Source: Trema orientale | Taxonomy: Eukaryota > Streptophyta > Magnoliopsida > Rosales > Cannabaceae | Assembly (NCBI GenBank): GCA_002914845.1 | Contig: JXTC01000120.1 | Span: 268,626 to 332,625, forward strand | Direction: 5' to 3' | Length of the DNA: 64,000 bases | In this document: piece by piece, positions 56,007 through 64,000 of the stretch | Position numbering within the stretch: the stretch's first letter is position 1 | Layout of the letters: each line of letters opens with the position of its first letter | Program-made: the position numbers and the translations under genes | Notes under the pieces: generated by a model | Databases searched by the model: none | Seen by the model: only the letters and a program-made list of their open reading frames with translations | What the model was told of the DNA's origin: nothing

Positions 56007-57499
56007 TATGAATAAGGCCTTGGTCCAACATTGGTAGTTGATAAAGAGGAAGTGAGACTTGTATCCTATAAGATTATCTCCTACTAATCACCTAGCATTT
56101 CAAGTATTTCTTTTTTTTTTTTTTTTTTTTGGGAAATGCCTTTATTTTGAGAGGAGAAAGATTTTAAGAGGAAGTCAAGAAAAATCTATATGATTATAAA
56201 ACTTTTCATATTAGAGTGGCAAATTCAAGGGTGGTAGTCTAAGGAAATTTTGTCTAAGGATGAGAATTAGTTTTTTCAAGCTATAAGTGTAGACCAAGAT
56301 GTCAGGAAATAATTTTTCAACACTGTGAAGATTGATGTAAAAAAGTGTTGAGGATTGATGTAGAAAATTGCATGGGATGACTCAATTTGGATGACACAAG
56401 GGTTTAAAGGGTAGCGATTCTGAGAAATACAATATAAGCAGTAAAAACTGGGAAGATTTGGATATGAGAGCTATATATGGTCATCCAAGTGTCTTAAATG
56501 ATATCGTTTTTAAATTAGAGAAGAATGTAATCTGTTGAAGGTGTGAACAATCTTGGCACCTAAAAGAAATTGCAGAAAAAGTGGAGCAGGTTCGACTAAA
56601 AATCCTAAATTTGATGATGCTACAAATCCTCATAGCACATCATTGACCTCTAAAATTACCATGAAAGAGTATATGTTAGTGGCAAATTTAAGGTCCCAAG
56701 TTTGCACACGAGTATTGGTTTGGCATTGATGCAAGATGTGTAATGAACAACATCGATGACTAATGAGCTTCCTGAAAAGCCAAACATGGGAGTTGCACCA
56801 TAACTTTTCAAAAAGTTTTTTCGATATGAGTCGACATGAAATTCTTAGAATTAATCAATTTTAAATGTCTACATATATGATGGAGTATGATTATCAGTAA
56901 AGATAATATTTACAGTGGAATGTATAGATATTTTGTTTACTTAGCCAAGGTAGATATTGTTGAGAATTGGCAAATTTAAAAAGAAAAAAAAAAAGAAAGA
57001 AACCTTGAGTCCCACATTGGTAGTAGATGAGGAGGAGGGGGTTAAGTCCTCTCTAAGGAGACTATCTCGTTAGTTGCTAATCATCCTAATATGTGGCATT
57101 TCAAATATTTCATTCTTTTGGAGAAATTATTTTTTTATTCTATTAACTCTTTGTGTTTTTCTTTTCTTTGTAAAGAGTAAGGAGGTGAAAGTTCTTATGT
57201 TTTTTTTGTGTCAAAAGAGGTTGTTTCAAAGAAAGTAAAAAGGTATGAGAAGAGAATACTTATGAGAGAGCACTTAGATGTATTAAGATCATTGGTAGAA
57301 AAAAAAAATTAAATTTATTTGATTGTAAAAAAATTTTATATAGTAGAATTCTTTTATGAGGACAGTGATTTTTTTTTTTTTTGGTTTAGAATTTTTGTGA
57401 TGATCGATTTTATTTCTTATTTTTATTTTTCTATTATTCTAATATATATTTGGAATGAAATCTTGGGAGCAGTGAATATTAGTTGATCAGATTCCCAAC
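56007..57499 (+). mobile_element. possible small LTR-type element fossil
   Basis: A block at about 57000-57130 (AGTCCCACATTGGTAGTAGA, then GTGGCATTTCAAATATTTC) is repeated in diverged form at 56020-56115. Upstream of the second block is TGTTGAGAATTGG (56958), a typical LTR start, and the region closes with ATTCCCAAC. The 0.8 kb between the blocks has no recognised domain. Broken, class uncertain. Confidence 0.35.
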
Positions 57500-59253
57500 T
57501 ATTAGGATAATGCCCAAAATGTGTGAATTATTTTTGGATACTTATTGAATATTTTAGATATTTAATAAAGTGATATTATATGCATAATATTTATGATAAT
57601 ATTTTGATTATCATATAATAGTAAATGTCAAAAGATTCTATGATTTATTTATTAATAAAATATTCTAATAAAATTGTTTGTTAAATTTAGGACATATTTT
57701 CTCTAATTAAATCAAATAAGACCTTTCACAACTAATAAAAGAAGCTGGACATTTTTATTAGATTATATTACAAGACTTTGTGTATTTATAATGTGTTTTA
57801 AACTATATTAGTATAATCGTGTACAAAAAATCTTGTTATGTAAAAATATTAAACAAGAATCACTTGAAATATATTCTTATAATAAGTGCCGTTGAAAAGA
57901 ACATATCTTTACAAACTTGTCTTTCTCAATCCTAAAATAAGTGACCATTTATATTTATAATTTATATTATTTGAGATGTTAAAAGATTTGGATTAAGAAA
58001 TTCAAAATCTAGACCTTAACATTTTAATAATACATTATTATAGACATTTGGAACATATGCCTATAGATATAGAAACTACAATTCTATTATATAGAAAAGT
58101 GAATATCGTCTTCAGGAACTATAGTAGTTTAGATGATTTAAACCTTAGTTAAGTAATTAATAGAATTAGTTATTTTATTAATTAAAAATTTTCTGTAAAT
58201 CTGGTTATCTATTAGATATAGTATTATAGCAAGGAATTAAAAGATATAATTGTAGTGACAAAACAGTGATTTTACCTAGTTCTAATTATCGGTATTCATA
58301 TAGAGATACACAAGCAATGTTAGTTATCTAATGAACCTAATTTTAATTATAAAGTATCTTACGATATTTATTTAATTTAAGAGTACAGTTTGAACCTTTA
58401 GTAGGATAAGTCCATAACTAGTAGTATAAGGGCCTCTTTGTGATAACTTTTACTTCTTGAAATAAGAGTATAAAAAGATCTTCTTAGAAAAGATGTTAGG
58501 TCTATGTTTCTTTAAAAAAATCTTTTGAATAAAAGAAGATCTTCTAAAAATCTATCTAAACACTTCTAAAAGTTCTTTTGAGCTCTAAAAGATCTTTGAA
58601 AGCTATGCTAAATAGGCTCTAAGTCAATTTGTATTAAGAGTTAATTAGAACTGGACATTTTTTTACTAGACCTTTAATTAAATAGATCCACTTCAGTCCC
58701 CAGTCTACATCAATATTTTGGACTGTATGAGGTCAATACAATTGGGCTCAAACAGTTTTCTGGGCAATTACACAAAACTAGAAAAAGACCAGAAAGGAAG
58801 GTGGGCTATTGGGACCTACCATACTACTAATTAAGCAGTAAAATTAGGCCAGTCCAAGGGCCTACTAGGGTTGTCCGAATTCCTTATAGGAAGAGCCAAC
58901 CCTTCTGTGTACGGTTCAGTTTTTGACTGAAATATTTGTTTGGCGGCAGCACAGAAAATTAAGAGAAAAGTGAGAAAAAGAAAATTTTGTAGCCACCATT
59001 GGAGATTATTAGAGTTCTTGGATTCTTACTTGAAGGTTGATTAAGATTTATGTGCCCACGTACCTCTGCAGTTCCAAGCTTAGTGCTTAGAAAGGAAGAC
59101 TCTTTGGTTGAGATATGATCTCTTGTATGTATTTAGACCATAAAAAATAACCATAATTATTTTTTTATGAAAAACAAAATCCGGAAAAAAATTGTTTTCC
59201 ACGATTCCTCTTATTTTTGATTTCATCAAGTTTTTCATGAAATTTAACCAACA
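57500..59253 (+). mobile_element. solo-LTR-like fossil, copy 2
   Basis: It starts TATTAGGATAATG and ends TTTAACCAACA, with 5-bp flanks CCAAC (57495-57499) and CCAAT (59254-59258). It is homologous to 33409-35571 in the opposite orientation. About 1.56 kb without the MITE inserted at 58430. It has no coding domains. Old. Confidence 0.65.
58430..58619 (-). mobile_element. Tourist-like MITE inserted in the solo LTR
   Basis: 190 bp, from GGGCCTCTTTGTGATAAC to GCTAAATAGGCTC, flanked by TAA on both sides (58427-58429, 58620-58622), the 3-bp duplication of PIF/Harbinger Tourist elements. The sister LTR (near 34050) lacks it. It is homologous to the split element at 3098-6113, in the other orientation. 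Confidence 0.8.
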
Positions 59254-59258
59254 CCAAT

Positions 59259-60290
59259 GCCTACCATTTCCCTTTTTCATTTCGAGTATTCGATTCTTTT
59301 GGTTCTTCGTTTTTTTTGCATATTGCTACACTTCCTAAGATGAGAGAACTAGGGGTATTCATCTAATTCATTTGCACTTTTTCTAGTATATTATATCTGA
59401 TCTACACTAATTACAAATTCTAGGAATCACACTCAATCCAATCTTTATAAAATATTTCAACTAGTCCAATCTGATCCACGAATATGTAGATTTGATCGGT
59501 TACTTAGACTTGCTTAATAAGCCCTTATAATTGGGCTTAATATTAACCTTTTGTTTTGGATTAATTAAGGGTTTTTTTTTAGCCAAAATGGCCGAATTTT
59601 GGAACATTGTTTGGAAAACGGTCATTTTTCTTTAAATCAATAGATAGATTTTAAAATTATTTGAAAAATGGCCATTTTTCTTATTTAATTTATTTTTATA
59701 AAATTAATTTATTTTTTTAGAAAATTGATTTATTTTTTACAAATAGGTCAACTAAAAAACAATCATTTATCAAAATAAAATTATAAAATAGCTATTTATT
59801 AAATAGGTGTAAAAGAGGCCATTTTTTTGAGTTGATCTAGAAAAAAAAAGGAGATTCCTTATAAATAGTAACCAATTATTGGGGTCCTATAGTAAAATGA
59901 CCGAAATTTGGGCCTATTTTTAGTAAATATCTGTTTTTCGAATGTTATAGCAACACGACCATTATATTAGTATATATGGCAAATATAAAATATGATGTGC
60001 CAAGCATAAAAATTAATATTATTAGCATATAAACTAAAAGTGGTACATAACTAGATATACCAAGTATAAAAATATAGATGCCCGACTATTTAGCCATAGA
60101 AAAAAAATGAATATTTATTAAAATGAAGTGTAAAAAATAGACAAATACTCTAATTTCCTCTTGTTTTAGCACAAATTTCGGCCTTTATGTTTTAGAAAGT
60201 AATAACCATGTGCTCTGACTTGTATAATAACAACCAATATAAAATTTCACAACATATATGAATTATGAAAAATATAGAAGCTATATATAT
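59259..60290. other. AT-rich intergenic DNA with an inverted repeat copy
   Basis: The segment 59880-60170 aligns in reverse with 62706-62955 (shared phrases GCCTATTTTTAGTAAATATC and ACCAAGTATAAAA). No gene is seen. Confidence 0.45.
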
Positions 60291-60501
60291 GAGCCATAAT
60301 CAAGTATGTATTTTTTTTTAGCTGTTGGATTATTATCTAACGGCTACCATGATTTAAGTAGTTAGGGAAAAAAATAATAATAATAAATACACATTATTTA
60401 ATATTCTTTCTCTCTCTATATTTACCATAAAAGATGTGTATAATAAATTTTGGACAAAATAATACCTATAGATAAATAAAAAAAATACTGGATTTGTATC
60501 C
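60291..60501 (-). mobile_element. microsatellite-targeting MITE, copy M8
   Basis: The most diverged copy, about 211 bp (GAGCCATAATCAAGTATG to CTGGATTTGTATCC). It has the family's inner block (GCTGTTGGATTATTATCTAACGG). (TA)n lies to the left only. Confidence 0.5.
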
Positions 60502-61387
60502 ATGTGTATAATTTTGTAATATGTTTAAAGATTGTATTGGTTACTTTTAAGGTAAAATAAATATCTAATTCGCACGAATATAAATTTTAGAAATTCAATC
60601 GAATCCAATCTACACTTTGCAGATCGGATTGAATTGATTTGTGCATATTATAACTTACGCAGGGGGGGGGGAGGTGCTGCAAAAGCAAATAAACATAAAA
60701 CTATTGTAATCTGGCGGGCAAGTAATTTCAATGGGCCTTTTAAGGAAACACAATTAGATTTTTGTTGCCAATGGGAATTATAAGATTTGCGTTGTTTTGT
60801 TGGCTTATGGCTATGGGTAAGTATTAGACAGCTAAGAAAATTGAATTGCAGCCACTTTGTGTGCGCAGGCAGAGAGAGATCCATAATTGGAGACAGTAAA
60901 GGACTACATAATAAATTATCGTGGGTAAAGAAAGGACATATACTGACCACACACACGTACAGAGTACTCGAGGAAAAAGGGGAAAAAACCAAAAAAGAAA
61001 ATAGAAAATAGTTGAATGCACAATGACGCCAAAGAGCACTTGCAATAGTTAGGTTGAATAAGATCACACTGTCTCTCTCGAAAGTGGATTGTTTGGATTT
61101 AGATTTTGTGTATATACACGTGCTTATGTGACATAATGTACTAGTTGTGAGCTTTTCCGAACATTAGATTTATTAATTTTAATTAATTATAATATAAAAT
61201 AAAATATGCATTTGATGAAAAAACAAATGAGAATCTAAGACAAATAGTATAAACGATCAACTAATTTAGGATTTGTATGTAATTGATGAACATGAATAAT
61301 GAAAAAAAAAAAAAAAGTGCAGACGGTACAAATAGCATGCAAGCAACACAGCAAGAATAACCAGAGCTCTATTAGGCTCACTAGAGC
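60502..61387. other. intergenic DNA, nothing firm
   Basis: Contains a G homopolymer at 60662-60671. The stretch 60650-61070 is less AT-rich and open on the minus strand for 139 codons, but the composition is not protein-like and no family is recognised. Confidence 0.35.
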
Positions 61388-61500
61388 TAGCTTAGTAGGT
61401 GGAATGAAACAGGGTGAGGTAAGTGCAGATTAGATACTAGGTCGAGAGTTTGACTCTCATATGTGTGAATTATTTTTATTTATTTTTTAATAAATAGAAG
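61388..61500 (+). mobile_element. SINE-like unit
   Basis: The A box TAGCTTAGTAGG (61388-61399) and B box GAGTTTGACTC (61446-61456) are both close to tRNA gene promoter consensus. They are followed by a T/A-rich tail. No flanking duplication was identified. Confidence 0.45.
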
Positions 61501-62705
61501 TCATTATAATAAAGATAAAAAAGAAGAGATATTGAAAATATAATAATTCTGAAACATTCACTACCGTTATAAATTATTATTATTATTATTATTATATACG
61601 ACAAGCCTCTAGCCCAATTATATACATGTATTTGTATGTCTTTTCCCACTTGCATGGAACACTCATTTTGGAGGGGGAACTCATGAGAGTCCCCAAGTTT
61701 CGGATACCATGTACAGTGGTGGGGTTTGCACCAACATTGGGTTCATACCTTCCTCTCTCTTTGGCCTTTTTTGATTTTTGGATTAAAATCAGAGTGCTCT
61801 TTTTTTTTTTTTTTGAGTGAAAATAAAGTGCGTTTTTGTGTTTTACTAAATTGTGACACATATGCATAAATGGAGAAGATTCGATTAAGCATCATGAAAT
61901 GAGAAACAAAATCACGAGATGGGACACCCCCCCAAAAGGAAAAAAAAAAATCAATCAACTGGCAAATAAAAATCAAAAGAGATATATGTAGTTCAATAAG
62001 TATAAGTTAAGCTAATTTTTAAAGGAATAGGGTGCTTTTTGAGGGTAAATTAAGGGCTGAAGTAAAAGAATTTTAGTACTTAATTAATACTCATTTATGT
62101 TTGATATATATGACTTATATTTTATATTTAGCACTTGGTAATGCTTTAACTTCCTTTCAACGTGTCTCATGATGCATTTGTTCCCCTTACTTTCAGTAGA
62201 GCTTTGCCTTAATTGAAATATGTGGTAATGCTACGTAAAAGGCTCATACTATGTACAATTTTATCAACTTATTGTATCTCTTTTACTTTTTATTAATAAA
62301 TTTCGCCTTGTTGGGTGCGAATCCGATCTGAATGCTTCTCGTATCTCTTAATGCTTATAATTTCCCTAGTTAGGGTTTTTTGTTTTTTGTTTTTGCTTTT
62401 CTTGTTTTTCGGTTTTTTGTTAATCAAATCTAGTTTCTAGGTATATAGTGGAAAACTATGATATTCCAGTCTAGACTGCGTAATAGGACATATTCAATCA
62501 TGGACAACATGTTCTAGATGCATCAGATCAATTCGAAGAGGGAAAACACAAACATAACATAACAAAAGAAACCTAGACGCACCAGATCGATCCCTTTTAC
62601 TTCTCATTCCACGTACTGAAAAGATCATACCAAAGCTTAAGTGATATATTGGGCCCTTAAATAGACGAAAACTAAGTACATGGGCCTCAAATTAATTGGA
62701 ATAGA
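61501..62705. other. AT-rich intergenic DNA
   Basis: An (ATT)n microsatellite lies at 61572-61594. No gene is recognised. Confidence 0.4.
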
Positions 62706-62955
62706 GAAATTTACGCCATATACCCGCTTTTGTGCCTCATATTCACAAATACCTGGTTTTAAATTTTGTTTCAAAAATATATGTTTTATGGTATAATCAT
62801 ATGTAAAATATGAGTGATATGTGTTTTTATATTAGGTATATCATATTTTATACTTGGTATATCTGTTGATATACTGACGATCATTTTGCTACAATATTTG
62901 AAAAACAGACATATACTTAAAATGGACCCAAAATTTGGCCCTTTTGCTATAAGCC
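62706..62955 (-). repeat. dispersed repeat, inverted copy of 59880-60170
   Basis: Begins GAAATTTACGCCATATACCC and ends CCCTTTTGCTATAAGCC. Partial relatives occur at 31300 and 41228. Probably a MITE, but its duplications were not resolved. Confidence 0.5.
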
Positions 62956-64000
62956 TTGTAACATAAGAGTTAATTTGAGATGCCTTTAACGAGTGAACAT
63001 GAAGTAGTATTTACGTTTGGTTACATTCTTCTTGAACGAGCACCTAGATGGGAAATACACTCTCGCTTTATAATAATCATGGATTAGAATGGTTCTCCAT
63101 GAGAGTTGCCATAAAACTCTCCTACTATTAATACAGCAAAGTTGAATTCTTTTCCTCAAAAAATAGAAATCAGGTTCTAAAAATTTAGTCAGCATCAGTT
63201 TTTTTTTTTTTTTTTTGGAAGGAGCAGTACTAGGGTTCAAGAAGGGAAAGATAATGGACATGTATTATTATCTTTCAAGCTCAGAGATCTTGATATATTC
63301 TTTATTATATGGCCTAGTTAATGATTAGAAGAAAAACTCGTTGTTTCCCAAGTGACAAAAGAATATTACAAAGTACTCAATTAAGATATGTATGCAAAGA
63401 CTACGGTTTTCTTGAACTTGAAATGCACTTAAAGCAGACATAGGATCTCTAAATAATCCCCCCGAAAGATGGCCTAAACCTTAGCAACTTCTTAATTCTC
63501 ATTGAAAGCAAAGTCATATGGCATGTGATGAAGCTAGAGGGCACAACACCCAATAAGGGCTTAATTATCCATACTCTTAGTTTAATCCCATGTGTAAAGA
63601 TGACAGTTTTCAGTTTTGCAGCTCCTATATGTATTGTATAGTGTTTTATATATGGTATTTTGCATTATTAATTTTTGTAATTAGGGTCGTTCCATAGTAT
63701 TATGGGAGTTGATTAATTAGCAAAATCGTGTTAGGAATTACATTTATTTGGACCGTTTAATTGTTCATAATTAGATCACATCGTCGCTTGAGTTCGTCTT
63801 CATCTAACTGAATGTTATATGGTGGGGTATGTCATATATAGCTGACATTACATTATTTGGTTATGTAATTTATTTTTAAATATTGTTTTCACTAGGTTAA
63901 AAATCTTTATTCTAAAGTTTTGTTGATGTTAAACTTTCATAGTTACCTTACTCCCAAAAGGGAAAAGGATATGAATTACCTAGGGAAGAAGCTTATTTAT
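62956..64000. other. AT-rich intergenic DNA to the window edge
   Basis: No gene or defined element is seen. A T homopolymer lies at 63200-63217. Confidence 0.4.

Noticed and set aside
60648-61067. A 139-codon minus-strand frame
   Set aside because: It has Phe/Leu/Ser-rich low-complexity stretches and a poly-G run translated as polyproline; no domain is recognised.

Overview
The window is nuclear DNA of a eudicot plant. It is very AT-rich, has split genes with plant-type introns, and is packed with MITEs, LTR-element fossils and (TA)n microsatellites. I cannot fix the order or species from sequence alone. Only two protein genes look intact. One is a single-exon ALOG/LSH-family nuclear regulator (6694-7440, +), a GC-rich island behind a CT-rich leader. 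The other is a 13-coding-exon NDR-type AGC protein kinase (44775-53161, +), for which I derived a continuous 567-residue reading frame. A third host locus, a PLS/E-class pentatricopeptide repeat gene (27466 to about 29940, -), is a decayed pseudogene.

Layout. 1-6113: intergenic DNA with MITEs, including a nested structure (3098-6113) that holds a 208-bp tandem repeat rich in the palindromic core GTTACTAGTAAC. 6114-7440: ALOG promoter and gene. 10062-13216: tandemly arranged, broken Ty1/copia fossil on the minus strand. 14659-18742: several MITEs. 19850-22411: probable LTR remnant and decayed repeat. 22412-30894: two inverted hAT-type elements bracket a 1.7-kb Mutator-like element, itself hit by two MITEs, and the PPR pseudogene. 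31641-43200: dense repeats, including two solo-LTR-like fossils, a hAT insertion proven by a related empty site, and clusters of a microsatellite-targeting MITE. 43340-53200: NDR kinase promoter and gene. 54600-64000: more MITEs (one pair forms a large inverted repeat), a second solo LTR, SINE-like units and unassigned AT-rich DNA.

The two genes show no functional link. The most unusual content is in the repeats: a Mutator-type MITE family (GGGGAAATTAG ends, 9-bp target duplications) whose core is made of GTTACTAGTAAC-like microrepeats and which has one member expanded to 2.8 kb, and a family of about 244-bp elements found almost only inside (TA)n runs. Target-site duplications were read directly from the sequence. 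Superfamily names follow from duplication length and end sequence and are inference.
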